Shown: positions 8,647 through 16,819 of the stretch, piece after piece | Layout: each line of letters opens with the position of its first letter | How positions within the stretch are numbered: the stretch's first letter is position 1 | Source of the DNA: DASPPK01 sp964399235 | Lineage (GTDB): Archaea; Thermoproteota; Bathyarchaeia; Bathyarchaeales; Bathycorpusculaceae | NCBI GenBank assembly: GCA_964399235.1 | Contig: CAYNQC010000008.1 | Span: 1 to 28,210 of the forward strand | Length of the DNA: 28,210 nucleotides | Direction of reading: 5' to 3' | Position numbers and translations under genes: made by a program | Notes under the pieces: model-generated | Told to the model about the DNA's origin: nothing | The model's database searches: none | What the model saw: only the letters and a program-made list of their open reading frames with translations

Positions 8647-8654
8647 CTTAAATA
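8647..8654 (+). promoter_or_regulatory. TATA-like box for SmAP gene
   Basis: CTTAAATA lies about 45 nt upstream of the TTG start. The predicted start site near 8677 leaves a short leader that includes the strong GGAGGT ribosome site at 8683-8688. Confidence 0.5.
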
Positions 8655-8694
8655 GTCGTTTCACAGATTCATACGCACGAACGGAGGTTCATGA

Positions 8695-9123
8695 TTGTCA
8701 GTAGCACAAAGGAAGTTTTTCACCGAAGTTTCAATGCTTGCCGACAAGAACGTGAATGTCGTGACCGCCAGCGGGAAAAAGTTTAGCGGGACCCTAATAG
8801 GCATTAACCCAGACACCCTGAGCCTTTGCATGTCAGAAGCAAAAGACGAGGAAGGCAAAATCGCGCATAGACTTTTCTTGAACGGAAACAACGTGTCACA
8901 AATATTGACTCTTGAAAAGCCTTTTGACCTGAAAGCACTCTCGGAGCGTCTAGAAAAAGTGTTCCCAACCATGGTCAGACTATATGAGGACAAAGGCTTC
9001 ATTTGGGTTATGGACAAAGTCAAAATCACCGAAAAAGGTGTTGTAGAAGGCTCTGGTCCAGCTGCCGAACGCGTGCAGAAAGTCTATGAACAGTTTATGG
9101 GTGAGGCTAAAGGCAAGACCTAG
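8695..9123 (+). CDS. SmAP3-type Sm-like archaeal protein
   Basis: A 142-residue Lsm-family RNA-binding protein. The N-terminal Sm fold covers about residues 8-73: Sm1 around NVVTASGKKFSGTLIGINPD and Sm2 as FLNGNNVSQI. Unlike ordinary 75-90 residue SmAPs it has a C-terminal domain (about 77-138, LKALSERLEKVF through VQKVYEQFM), the arrangement described for SmAP3 of Pyrobaculum, whose rings form larger assemblies. The start is TTG 8695, chosen because GGAGGT (8683-8688) is 6 nt upstream; the ATG at 8691 is out of frame. Sm rings bind U-rich RNA; the exact role of SmAP3 proteins is not settled. The TAG stop overlaps the stop of the convergent gene in a CTAG palindrome. Confidence 0.85.
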   Translation: MSVAQRKFFTEVSMLADKNVNVVTASGKKFSGTLIGINPDTLSLCMSEAKDEEGKIAHRLFLNGNNVSQILTLEKPFDLKALSERLEKVFPTMVRLYEDKGFIWVMDKVKITEKGVVEGSGPAAERVQKVYEQFMGEAKGKT

Positions 9124-9872
9124 ATAAACCAGCGAAACTGCTGCTCCCCTTTCTTCTTTTCTTCTCCGATATTTCGGATCAATCCGAAGGATTCCAGTAT
9201 TCTTTTCGTCTCTTCGGCTGCAAAACTCACCCCTGCCAGGTCAATGTTCATGTCCATGAATTTGTTCAAGATTGACAGGGTGCAACGTGTTGCTTCTGCG
9301 TCTGGATAGGTACCAAGTGTATCTACTAGAAGCGAGAAACTTTTCACTCCTCTTAACCTCGCCAGACCAACCATGATTCCGGCGATGCCGAATATTTGTC
9401 CAACCATTATTTTTGTTCCAAGGTTCAAAACCTTTTCTAAGGTTTCACGGTCTGAAGCTGCACAATAGATCTGTGGCGGCGTCCTGACTTCCTCTTGTCT
9501 GAACCCTCCTAAGGTGATCACATATTTGCATCCCAAGTCCTTGGCAATTTCCAAAACGCGGTCACATAGTTCATACTGCCCAAACGTTGTCAATGCTTGC
9601 GTGTTGCCATACCAAATTACAATGTCGCGTTCTCCACTTTTTCCCTTGGAGTAGTAAAGCTCATTTATTGGAGATCGAGTTCCTCCGCCTTCGGTGGTAA
9701 CAGCGAGGTCTTGAAAAGCCGAAGAATGTATTTCTGCGAAACGCTTGGCCTGCAGTTCACGTATCAAATGCAGGGCGGCGATGTTAGCAACAAAACCGAT
9801 TCCTGGCAGACCTTCGATTAACACGGGATCCTGAAGTTTCGGTTTTTCATGCATCTCTACTAAGCATACCAT
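9120..9872 (-). CDS. PAC2-family protein (proteasome assembly chaperone-like)
   Basis: A 250-residue protein of the PAC2/DUF75 family. Diagnostic features are an early PVLIEGLPGIGFVANIAA segment (GLPGIG at 21-26), then strands such as RDIVIWYGNTQA and CKYVITLGGF, the alpha/beta fold shared with eukaryotic proteasome assembly chaperones and archaeal PbaA/PbaB. Archaeal members have been linked to proteasome assembly or activation, but many are uncharacterised, so the role here is a family-based guess. It starts at ATG 9872 (an in-frame ATG at 9854 is an alternative) and has a TATA-like element about 55 nt upstream, so it may be transcribed separately from the M28 peptidase gene that precedes it by 88 nt. 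No signal peptide or membrane segment. Confidence 0.78.
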   Translation of the reverse strand: MVCLVEMHEKPKLQDPVLIEGLPGIGFVANIAALHLIRELQAKRFAEIHSSAFQDLAVTTEGGGTRSPINELYYSKGKSGERDIVIWYGNTQALTTFGQYELCDRVLEIAKDLGCKYVITLGGFRQEEVRTPPQIYCAASDRETLEKVLNLGTKIMVGQIFGIAGIMVGLARLRGVKSFSLLVDTLGTYPDAEATRCTLSILNKFMDMNIDLAGVSFAAEETKRILESFGLIRNIGEEKKKGEQQFRWFI

Positions 9873-9923
9873 TTGACCGTTTCCCTCATGCGCCTTGCAA
9901 ATGGATAGTAGATGAAAAAGGAT

Positions 9924-9933
9924 GGTATAAGTG
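9924..9933 (-). promoter_or_regulatory. TATA-like box for PAC2-family gene
   Basis: Read on the minus strand the element is CACTTATACC, about 56 nt upstream of ATG 9872, in the 88-nt gap after the M28 peptidase gene. Confidence 0.35.
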
Positions 9934-9960
9934 CGTTTTGATTTGATGGATGAAAGGTCG

Positions 9961-12006
9961 CTACTTGAAAGCTACTAGTCCTATCTTTTGAAGATCTCGC
10001 AGTAACCTCAAAGCGTGCTTTGGATCTGTTTCGCTGTACTCCGCTGAAACGGCCTTAAGAATTTCGTGCAAGCTTCGCTGCCCATCCATGAAGTTCAAAA
10101 TCTCAAAGACCTTCTTGTCAAACGCCTTGTCCTTTTCTCCGATTTCCCGATACCATCCAAACTCTTTTTCGCCTAAGCCTTTCCTAATAGCGTCAAAGCT
10201 GAGAGTACCCTTGAAAAGTCTTTTCGGAGTCAGTTTCTTCAGTCTGTCTGGTTTTCCTTCCTTCACTGTAGCAGAAGGTTCAAGCTTCGAGGTTTCGATG
10301 GCAATGTTCAAGATTTCGTCAAGTCTGGCGATTTCCTTCTTACCCAAGTTTCCGATGTCTCGGCAATACTTGTTCAAGAAAGCATCCAGCGCGTCACTCT
10401 TGCCCAGTCTGGTCACAGATTTTACTGCCTTTTGCTCGCGCCAAACGATGTGTTCTATCTTGTTTCTGTGACGCAGTTGTGAGTGCACAAGCTTTTCAGC
10501 CAGTGCATGTGGTTTGCCCTTGAGGCTTTCGCCGCTTCTTTTCTCGACGAATTCGCGAATTGCTTCTCGCGCTGCGTCTTGGATCCGCGATATCCCCCTC
10601 GAGGCAGTCTCAGCAGCAAGCAAGAAAGCCTCTTCAATTCCTGCATTCGCGAGAGTCAAGACGGCAACAGTCGCGATCCATCCGACTCGCTTCAGACTAT
10701 CCTCACTGACCTTATCAATAGTGTCCATGCTCGTATGATAGTAGAGATCCGGCCATTGCAACAACATGATACAGGGCACACCGATTGTCGAGTCGTTGAA
10801 CTCGGAATGGTCACTTCCGCCGCTGAAGGCGCCAGAAGCATAGCGAAACGTAGACGTTGAACCGAATGCTGAGGGCGCGTCAAATTCTCTGACCGACTTC
10901 TCCATCAGACTCAAAACATAATCATTTAGAAACGAAGGCAGAGAATCTGGAGTCCGGTCAAGGTTGAGGGTAGACTTGCATAATTCCTGGTTTTCTCCAA
11001 CCATGTCCAAGTTTATCCCTGCGATCAGCTTCCGAGCCAAGTCTATATGACTGTGCAGAAACGCGACCGAGCCCATGGTCTCGGGAACCCAGATGAACCG
11101 TATTGTCCTCATTGGGCGTTGTACCTTTCGCTTCGCAATCAACGCAGCCATTGTTCTTGCAATCTCGAGAAGAAGACCGCTGCCTGAGGCGTTGTCGTTG
11201 GCACTAGGTTTTGGATGACACAGATGTGCAATTAGGAACAACTCCTCGTTTGATTTGGATGTTCCAGGTATTGTGGCTGTCACGACGTCCAAGTTACCTG
11301 CGAACAGTTTCGCGTTGACTCTTGCATGCAGTTTCACGCCTTTTTTGCTCTTAAGCAGGGCTCGAAGTTGGTTTCCCTGCCGCTTGCTCAAAGAGAACCC
11401 GAACTTCACTTTGGGAAGTTCTTCAGCGGAAGGCCAGATTGACTGATACGCATGCGCATCTGGCACGTCTAGGCTTTCTCGGACTCCAGGCATTTCAAAC
11501 GTAACAGTGTCTGTGATCACGCCGGCGGCACGATGTTTGTAGACGGCCAGCTCGTGTACTCGTCTCGCCCTCCCTGTGGCTAACACAAGTTTTCCTTCAA
11601 CATTTTTCCCTTCGTAGTCTGCTGGTTTGGTTCCAGCGCCTACGTCAATCAGTTCAGCAGTGACCCCTTCTGGCGGTGTCGCGTTACTGTAAGTGTGCAG
11701 ACACTGAGGCATGTCTTCATAAGTGACCATGAGCCTTTCCTCAGGTTCGACCAAGCGCAATTCGGCGCTGCTCACGGTCCAGCCGACTGGCGAGATATGT
11801 GTCCAGTATTTTTTTGCACCGTCGGCGGTGAATTGTTCGATCACCGCGTCGCGTAATCCGATGTTGACCAATTCGTTCTTGACATACTCTGCGGCTTCAT
11901 GAAACATTGTTGAAGCCTGGATTCTGTGGAAACGCGAGATTTGTGCAACATAAGATTTGGCTATGTTGCCAGAAAGCTCTTCCTTCACGACTTTGTTGAG
12001 ACTCAC
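9961..12006 (-). CDS. M28-type metallopeptidase with PA domain and C-terminal extension
   Basis: Predicted 681-residue zinc peptidase of the M28/DUF4910-like aminopeptidase group. A PA-like insert (around GKNVEGKLVLATG) precedes the catalytic part. Likely metal ligands are the His of LIAHLCHPKP, the Asp of SANDNASG, the Glu of WVPETMGS, the Asp of GINLDMVGE and the His of DLYYHTSMDT. After the catalytic domain come about 190 more residues, ending in a winged-helix-like segment (FEILNFMDGQRSLHEILKAV). There is no signal peptide, so it is probably cytosolic. The reading frame runs to 12303, but that part overlaps the divergent tgtA. I choose GTG 12006 because a GATATAAAAAA box lies about 50 nt upstream; ATG 12075 is possible but sits upstream of that box. 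Substrate unknown. Confidence 0.8.
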   Translation of the reverse strand: MSLNKVVKEELSGNIAKSYVAQISRFHRIQASTMFHEAAEYVKNELVNIGLRDAVIEQFTADGAKKYWTHISPVGWTVSSAELRLVEPEERLMVTYEDMPQCLHTYSNATPPEGVTAELIDVGAGTKPADYEGKNVEGKLVLATGRARRVHELAVYKHRAAGVITDTVTFEMPGVRESLDVPDAHAYQSIWPSAEELPKVKFGFSLSKRQGNQLRALLKSKKGVKLHARVNAKLFAGNLDVVTATIPGTSKSNEELFLIAHLCHPKPSANDNASGSGLLLEIARTMAALIAKRKVQRPMRTIRFIWVPETMGSVAFLHSHIDLARKLIAGINLDMVGENQELCKSTLNLDRTPDSLPSFLNDYVLSLMEKSVREFDAPSAFGSTSTFRYASGAFSGGSDHSEFNDSTIGVPCIMLLQWPDLYYHTSMDTIDKVSEDSLKRVGWIATVAVLTLANAGIEEAFLLAAETASRGISRIQDAAREAIREFVEKRSGESLKGKPHALAEKLVHSQLRHRNKIEHIVWREQKAVKSVTRLGKSDALDAFLNKYCRDIGNLGKKEIARLDEILNIAIETSKLEPSATVKEGKPDRLKKLTPKRLFKGTLSFDAIRKGLGEKEFGWYREIGEKDKAFDKKVFEILNFMDGQRSLHEILKAVSAEYSETDPKHALRLLRDLQKIGLVAFK

Positions 12007-12048
12007 GCAGATCAACTTCCCTTTGGCTAGATATTGTATCGGTGCATG

Positions 12049-12059
12049 TTTTTTATATC
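12049..12059. promoter_or_regulatory. TATA element between divergent genes, possibly shared
   Basis: TTTTTTATATC on the plus strand reads GATATAAAAAA on the minus strand. It is about 35 nt from ATG 12091 of tgtA in one direction and about 50 nt from GTG 12006 of the peptidase in the other. It is the only good TATA candidate in the gap, so it may serve both genes. Confidence 0.45.
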
Positions 12060-12090
12060 TGTGTTTGTTTGTCATGTTTAAGGTTTGACA

Positions 12091-13725
12091 ATGTCTTTTG
12101 AAGTCAAAGAAAAAGACCTGCTTGCCAGGATTGGTCGACTCAAGACAAAAAGCGGAACAATCGAAACGCCTCTGCTGTTTCCAGTCATAAACCCACTCAT
12201 ACAACCTGTCGCTCCAAAAGAAATCTGTGAAGAGTTCGGTTTTGAAGCCCTCATAACGAACGCATACATTCTGAAGAAACGCTTTCAGAACCGATTTGCC
12301 CATGACGGCTTACATGAGTTCCTGGACTTCAAGGGAACAATCATGACTGATTCTGGTGCCTATCAAATCTTGGTTTACGGAGACGTGGAGGTAACACCAA
12401 AAGAAATCGTCGAATTTCAAGAAATGATCGGTTCCGACATTGCCACAATATTAGACATTCCCACGGGTTGGAAAGTGACCGAAGAACACGCAAAGCAGAC
12501 CGTGAGAGAGACTTTGAAACGCGCCAAAGCATTTTTCAAACAAAAAACCAGAGACGACATAATCTGGGTTGGTCCCGTCCAAGGAGGAAGATACCTAAAC
12601 CTTGTTGCTGCCTCGGCGCGCCAAATGGGAAAACTACCTTTTGAGATACATGCCCTAGGAAGCCCGACTGAAGTCATGGAACGCTACAGATTTGACGTCC
12701 TCGTTGATATGATAATGGCCGCTAAAATGAACCTGCCTATCCAGAAACCACTGCATCTTTTTGGGGCAGGACATCCTTTCATGTTTGCGCTTGCAGTGGC
12801 TCTCGGATGCGACCTTTTTGACTCGGCTGCTTACGCTTTGTACGCCAAGGAAGGTCGCTACATGACAGAAGTCGGCACATCAAGGCTGAACGAACTGGAA
12901 TATTTCCCCTGCACCTGCCCGCGATGCGCAAAGGCAAATCCGAAAGATGTCTCAGAAATGAAACCAAATGAAAAACAGAGATTCCTTGCCGAGCACAACC
13001 TGTACACATGCACGGCTGAGCTTAGACGAATCAAACAAGCAATAAAAGATGGCAGGCTCTGGGAACACCTCCAGATGCGAGCTCATTCGCATCCATCGCT
13101 TCTTCAAGCAATGAAAAAACTTGGGAAATACAAAGATTTCATCGAAAAACATGATGTTGCATCAAAAAGCAGCGGCCTCTTTTTCTTTGATTCTGTGGAT
13201 CTAATCCGACCGGAGGTCATTCGCCACGAAAAGAGACTGAAAGAAAGATGTACACCCCCAAATGCTGACATTCTTCTGCTTGCACCTCAAACCAGGATGA
13301 AGCCTTTTCACAAATCGATAGAGTTCAAACAGGTGGCAAGTTATCTTCAAGGTCTGAGAGATTCGAATAGGCTCCAAATATGTTTTTATGCAGCACCTTT
13401 CGGGGTAATTCCCTGCGAGCTTGATGAAGTTTATCCGCTTTCACAGCATGAAACAGTTCTCCCGCTTGACGATGAGACCAAAGCCTACGTTGCAGACCGC
13501 GTAGCCAACTACATTTCCCACCTCAAGAGTGGAACGTTAGTTTTGCTGGACGATCCTCAGAACTGGGGAAAAAGCATTGCCGAAACGGCTGAAAATGCTT
13601 GTCTGAAAAAAAGGATTAGGTTTCAATGCATAAATCTGAATGAAAAGAAAGGAGAAGCTCTACGCACTTGTCTAAGGCAGAGTCTTGCACAAGAGTTGAG
13701 AAGGACTGTTGCTTCGAACCCATAA
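12091..13725 (+). CDS. tgtA: Archaeosine tRNA-guanine transglycosylase, PUA-less
   Basis: A 544-residue ArcTGT that exchanges guanine-15 in the D-loop of archaeal tRNAs for preQ0, the first step of archaeosine formation. The N-terminus LARIGRLKTKSGTIETPLLF is typical. Catalytic parts are visible: TDSGAYQ (86-92, Asp87), the probable nucleophile Asp244 in DLFDSAAYAL, and the zinc site C274, C276, C279 and H302. Residues about 360-544 correspond to the C-terminal C1/C2-type region, but the RNA-binding PUA domain that ends full-length ArcTGT (about 580 residues in Pyrococcus) is absent, as in split-type enzymes. I start at ATG 12091, with AAGGT at 12080-12084; TTG 12085 adds two residues. It is divergent from the M28 peptidase gene. 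Confidence 0.92.
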   Translation: MSFEVKEKDLLARIGRLKTKSGTIETPLLFPVINPLIQPVAPKEICEEFGFEALITNAYILKKRFQNRFAHDGLHEFLDFKGTIMTDSGAYQILVYGDVEVTPKEIVEFQEMIGSDIATILDIPTGWKVTEEHAKQTVRETLKRAKAFFKQKTRDDIIWVGPVQGGRYLNLVAASARQMGKLPFEIHALGSPTEVMERYRFDVLVDMIMAAKMNLPIQKPLHLFGAGHPFMFALAVALGCDLFDSAAYALYAKEGRYMTEVGTSRLNELEYFPCTCPRCAKANPKDVSEMKPNEKQRFLAEHNLYTCTAELRRIKQAIKDGRLWEHLQMRAHSHPSLLQAMKKLGKYKDFIEKHDVASKSSGLFFFDSVDLIRPEVIRHEKRLKERCTPPNADILLLAPQTRMKPFHKSIEFKQVASYLQGLRDSNRLQICFYAAPFGVIPCELDEVYPLSQHETVLPLDDETKAYVADRVANYISHLKSGTLVLLDDPQNWGKSIAETAENACLKKRIRFQCINLNEKKGEALRTCLRQSLAQELRRTVASNP

Positions 13726-13957
13726 CGTTCCTAAAGGCTATGACAAGATCAGGCGCGCTGCCTCAAGTTGTGGGAAGCGGTCTAACAACGGCGATGAACC
13801 TTGAAATGTCTACAACGAGATTCAGGCCTCGCGAAATATTAATGAGGTTCTCAGAGCTATCAAGAAAGGGGTTTGTTAAGGCTTTTTCAACTGGAAGGTC
13901 AATACGTTTTTAAAAGAGCATAAGGCATGATTACTGAAATAGCGGTTGAAAGAAAAG
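13726..13957 (+). other. Intergenic stretch with a doubtful 57-codon ORF
   Basis: This 232-nt gap holds one small plus-strand ORF, ATG 13740 to stop 13913 (57 residues, Arg/Ser/Met-rich, no recognised family and no good ribosome site), and at its right end the promoter of the next gene. I see no tRNA, no convincing C/D-box guide RNA and no PUA-like sequence. The ORF is more likely chance than a gene. Confidence 0.4.
13907..13916 (+). promoter_or_regulatory. TATA box for beta-CASP nuclease gene
   Basis: TTTTTAAAAG lies about 45 nt before ATG 13958. A start site near 13938 would leave a leader containing GGTTGA at 13944-13949. Confidence 0.5.
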
Positions 13958-15223
13958 ATGGGACAACTTCAGATCAAGTTTCTCGGCGGCGCGCGCGAAG
14001 TTGGCAGGATAGCAATAGCGGCAAAGACTGAGAAAAGCCAAGTATTACTTGACTACGGTGCAATGTTGGACCATGAACCGGGATTTCCAATGCATTTGCC
14101 GCCGAAAGACGTTGATGCTATAATTCTGTCTCACAGTCATTTGGACCATTCGGGCGCCATCCCCATATTCTACATTCAAGGAAACAAACCGCTCTACACA
14201 AACAGGCTCACAAGCGAAATGAATCAACTGCTCATCTCAGATTTCATCCACCTGTCAAGTTATTACCTGCCTTTCGAGTTCCTTGAACTCAAGTCAATGA
14301 TGCAAAACAGCAAACACGTCGACTTCAACAGTGAACAAAAAATCGGTGATGTTTCGTTTGAATTCAAGAACGCAGGACACATCCCAGGAAGCGTACAAAC
14401 GATAATCGAGGCCGAGGGCAAAAGAATCCTTTACACTGGCGACTTCAACACTGCAAACACCAGGTTGCTCGAAGGCGCCAAGATGAGTTACGGAGACCTA
14501 GACGCCGTAATAATCGAGAGCACTTACGCCAACGAGGATCACACCGAACGTTCAGAACTTGAAAGACGCTTCGTGGATGAATGCACAAGCGTCGTTGAAA
14601 GAGGCGGCACCGTGCTGGTTCCAGCCTTCGGAGTCGGCAGAAGCCAGGAATTGGCTTGTGTTCTTGCTGCGTATCACTTTGAATATCCAGTCACAATCGA
14701 CGGAATGGCTCGCGAAGTGAGCAGAATCATGATGAGTTACCCACAATATCTCAGAGATGGCAGGGCCTTTGCAGATGCCATACACTCAACAGACTGGGTC
14801 GAAGGATGGAGAGACCGCAGGAAAGCCGCCAAGACACCGGGCGTCGTGATTTCACCAGCTGGAATGTTAAAGGGTGGACCTGCCATCTTCTACATTTCAA
14901 AAATCGGCAAAAAGTCAGACAGCGCAGTATTTCTTGTGAGCTATCAGATTCCAGGAACACCTGGAAAAGAGCTGCTTGAGAAAAAGATCTGTGTAATTGA
15001 CGGAAAAATGAGTAAAATCAAAGCCCGGGTTGAACACTTCGATTTCTCTTCACACTGTGGAGCAAGTGACCTTAGAGAGGGGTTGAAAAAACTTGGCGGA
15101 AAACCCAAGGTCTATGTGGTTCACGGCGCGGAGGGAAACTGTGAGCTCCTGGCCAAATGGGCAAGAAATGAATTGGGTTTGGAAGCAACAGCTCCAAGAA
15201 CCGGCGAAACATTCAACGTCTAG
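13958..15223 (+). CDS. Beta-CASP metallo-beta-lactamase RNase (aCPSF2-like)
   Basis: A 421-residue archaeal ribonuclease of the CPSF-73 superfamily. Metallo-beta-lactamase motifs are present: motif 2 SHSHLDH (58-64), motif 3 His141 in NAGHIPGS and motif 4 Asp162 in LYTGDFN. Beta-CASP motifs follow: Glu187 in ESTYA, His366 in FDFSSHCGASD and His389 in VVHGAEGN. There is no N-terminal KH region, so it fits aCPSF2 rather than aCPSF1, and it is short for aRNase J, though that boundary is hard to draw by eye. Such enzymes act as endo- and/or 5'-exonucleases in RNA processing and decay. I start at ATG 13958, 8 nt after GGTTGA; TTG 13946 would add four residues. It leads a tight group with archaemetzincin and a membrane protease. 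Confidence 0.85.
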   Translation: MGQLQIKFLGGAREVGRIAIAAKTEKSQVLLDYGAMLDHEPGFPMHLPPKDVDAIILSHSHLDHSGAIPIFYIQGNKPLYTNRLTSEMNQLLISDFIHLSSYYLPFEFLELKSMMQNSKHVDFNSEQKIGDVSFEFKNAGHIPGSVQTIIEAEGKRILYTGDFNTANTRLLEGAKMSYGDLDAVIIESTYANEDHTERSELERRFVDECTSVVERGGTVLVPAFGVGRSQELACVLAAYHFEYPVTIDGMAREVSRIMMSYPQYLRDGRAFADAIHSTDWVEGWRDRRKAAKTPGVVISPAGMLKGGPAIFYISKIGKKSDSAVFLVSYQIPGTPGKELLEKKICVIDGKMSKIKARVEHFDFSSHCGASDLREGLKKLGGKPKVYVVHGAEGNCELLAKWARNELGLEATAPRTGETFNV

Positions 15224-15237
15224 TTGGAATAGAGACG

Positions 15238-15807
15238 ATGAAAATCGGGATTTTACGCATAGGTCCAACAGATTTGAACGCTGCGACCAGAATTCAGGAA
15301 AGCCTGAACTCAATTTTCACGGGATCGCAAAGCGAGGTGATCGATGAACAGATTGCTTTGCCCGAAGAAGCTTTTGACCAAACAAGAAAACAATATGATT
15401 CTAATGTAATTTTGAAAAAAGTGAAAAACTTTGCTGAAAAACAGATGTTCGACCGCGTCTTGGGAATTGTCGATGTAGACATTTATGTTCAGAGGCTGAA
15501 CTTCGTTTTCGGAGAAGCAGATTGCCCTGGAAAGACGGCGCTAATATCATTGTGGCGACTTAAACAAGAGTTTTATGGGCGATCGCCAAGAAACGAGCTG
15601 TTCTTTCAAAGAAGCGAGAAGGAAGCGGTTCATGAACTTGGACACACCTTGGGCTTGCAGCATTGTTCAAACCCATTCTGCGTTATGCACTTTTCCAATT
15701 CAATTCATGATACCGATGTGAAAAAGAACTTCTTCTGCAAGAAATGTTCTCTCGAAGCAGAAACAAAAATGTCAAACATTGGTATGGACCTTGAAGAGCG
15801 AGTTTAA
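15238..15807 (+). CDS. amzA: Archaemetzincin
   Basis: A 189-residue zinc metalloprotease of the archaemetzincin family (M54). The full signature is visible: VHELGHTLGLQHC (131-143), giving zinc ligands His132, His136 and His142 and catalytic Glu133. It is followed by the family's second, structural zinc site with Cys143, Cys148, Cys167 and Cys170 (CKKC), and by the Met-turn methionine of FCVMHF. Length is normal for archaeal AmzA, and there is no signal peptide, so it should be cytosolic. Natural substrates of archaeal members are unknown. It begins 14 nt after the aCPSF2-like gene, and its 3' end overlaps the start of the membrane protease gene by up to 29 bp, indicating a three-gene operon. 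Confidence 0.92.
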   Translation: MKIGILRIGPTDLNAATRIQESLNSIFTGSQSEVIDEQIALPEEAFDQTRKQYDSNVILKKVKNFAEKQMFDRVLGIVDVDIYVQRLNFVFGEADCPGKTALISLWRLKQEFYGRSPRNELFFQRSEKEAVHELGHTLGLQHCSNPFCVMHFSNSIHDTDVKKNFFCKKCSLEAETKMSNIGMDLEERV

Positions 15808-16618
15808 CGCGAGACCTATTCATCTGACACCGGTATTAATAAGTCTGCTAGTCGGAGTTTTTTGCACTTTTATTGTTTTAAACTCTTCAATAGACCTTTA
15901 TTCGGCAGTGCCCTTCCCGGAAGGAGTCGGATCATTGGGCAACGGTCTCTACTTTGTAATTCTTGCTGGAGTAGGTGCGTCCTTGATGTACTTACTGCTT
16001 AAACGAAAGAACCGTCATCTTATAGCCCTAATCACCGGTTTTGGGCTGACAGCCGCCACTTTCTTAGTTTCCGTGGTATACCTGTATGCGCTCATGGCCA
16101 TTGGCAATTTTCCATACGAGACCATTCTTGTCATGGTTCTTGCCACACTGATAACGGTGATAGCAGACTATGTGGTTTTCAGAACAAACGGCAAAGGCAG
16201 TGCCCTAACCATTATCCTGCTCGGCGGATCCTTGGGCGCATTCCTGGGGATGACAATACCTACGCTGAGCGCAGTTCTCATTCTCAGTTTTCTGGCAGTA
16301 TATGACGTATTTGCTGTTTACCGTGGCGCAGTCGGCAAGATGGCTCGCGAGGGGCTTGAACAACTCCGAGGGTTGAGCGTATCCTTCAAGGATGTTCAGA
16401 TAGGCTTAGGCGATTTGACCTTTTACTCAATGCTTGTGAGTCTGGTTCTCTTGAATGCTGGCCCAATTTTCTGCGTTGCGTCCATAACAGGAGTGCTCAG
16501 CGGAGCCTTCGTTGCCTTCAAACTCCTAGAGAAGAAAGGCATGTTTCCCGGACTTCCGCTTTCTGTGGCTCTAGGCCTCACGCCATTAGTCATATGGCTA
16601 GTCTTTTCAATGGCTTAG
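15779..16618 (+). CDS. Presenilin/signal-peptide-peptidase-like intramembrane protease
   Basis: A 279-residue polytopic membrane protein of the archaeal presenilin homologue (PSH, A22) type, which cleaves helices within the membrane. The catalytic aspartates are in AVYDVF (Asp176) and QIGLGDLTFY (Asp212 of the GxGD motif). A Pro-containing FPGLPLSVALG segment (256-266) occupies the place of the PAL motif. I see about nine hydrophobic helices, as expected for the fold. The start is uncertain: TTG 15779 overlaps amzA by 29 bp, while TTG 15791 shortens the product by four residues and neither has a strong ribosome site, consistent with translational coupling. Archaeal members can clear signal-peptide remnants and other membrane stubs; the physiological substrate here is unknown. 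Confidence 0.88.
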   Translation: MVWTLKSEFNARPIHLTPVLISLLVGVFCTFIVLNSSIDLYSAVPFPEGVGSLGNGLYFVILAGVGASLMYLLLKRKNRHLIALITGFGLTAATFLVSVVYLYALMAIGNFPYETILVMVLATLITVIADYVVFRTNGKGSALTIILLGGSLGAFLGMTIPTLSAVLILSFLAVYDVFAVYRGAVGKMAREGLEQLRGLSVSFKDVQIGLGDLTFYSMLVSLVLLNAGPIFCVASITGVLSGAFVAFKLLEKKGMFPGLPLSVALGLTPLVIWLVFSMA

Positions 16619-16770
16619 ATAGTCTGAAAGAGGACATTTCTCGTTAGCAGAAAGAGCGCACACTATGCAGATAATCATTCCAAATATCTAGTCTTTTGCG
16701 GGCCCAGGCGAAAATCGCTCGTTCGAAACCAACCGTTGAAACGCTGAGACCTGTAGTCTTGGGACACAAT

Positions 16771-16778
16771 GTTTTAAT
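16771..16778 (+). promoter_or_regulatory. TATA-like box for acyl-CoA synthetase/GNAT gene
   Basis: GTTTTAAT lies about 45 nt before the chosen TTG start at 16820. The predicted transcript start near 16802 would include GGAAGG at 16807-16812. The rest of the 200-nt gap (16619-16819) shows no RNA gene or ORF I can support. Confidence 0.4.
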
Positions 16779-16819
16779 CGCCCTTGAGTCATCAAAACCT
16801 CAAACCGGAAGGAATACTC

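Noticed and set aside
12007..12303. N-terminal extension of the M28 peptidase reading frame to 12303
   Set aside because: It lies antisense to the conserved start of tgtA and upstream of the only TATA box, so it is a shadow of that gene.
13785..13830. GCGATGA as a C box of a C/D guide RNA
   Set aside because: No matching D box at the right distance and no terminal stem.
13740..13913. 57-codon ORF after tgtA as a possible missing PUA subunit
   Set aside because: The translation has no PUA-like pattern and no good ribosome site; it is left as a doubtful ORF only.
16700..16745. GTTCGAAAC at about 16721, resembling a tRNA T-loop
   Set aside because: The flanking five bases do not pair and no acceptor, D or anticodon stem can be drawn around it.
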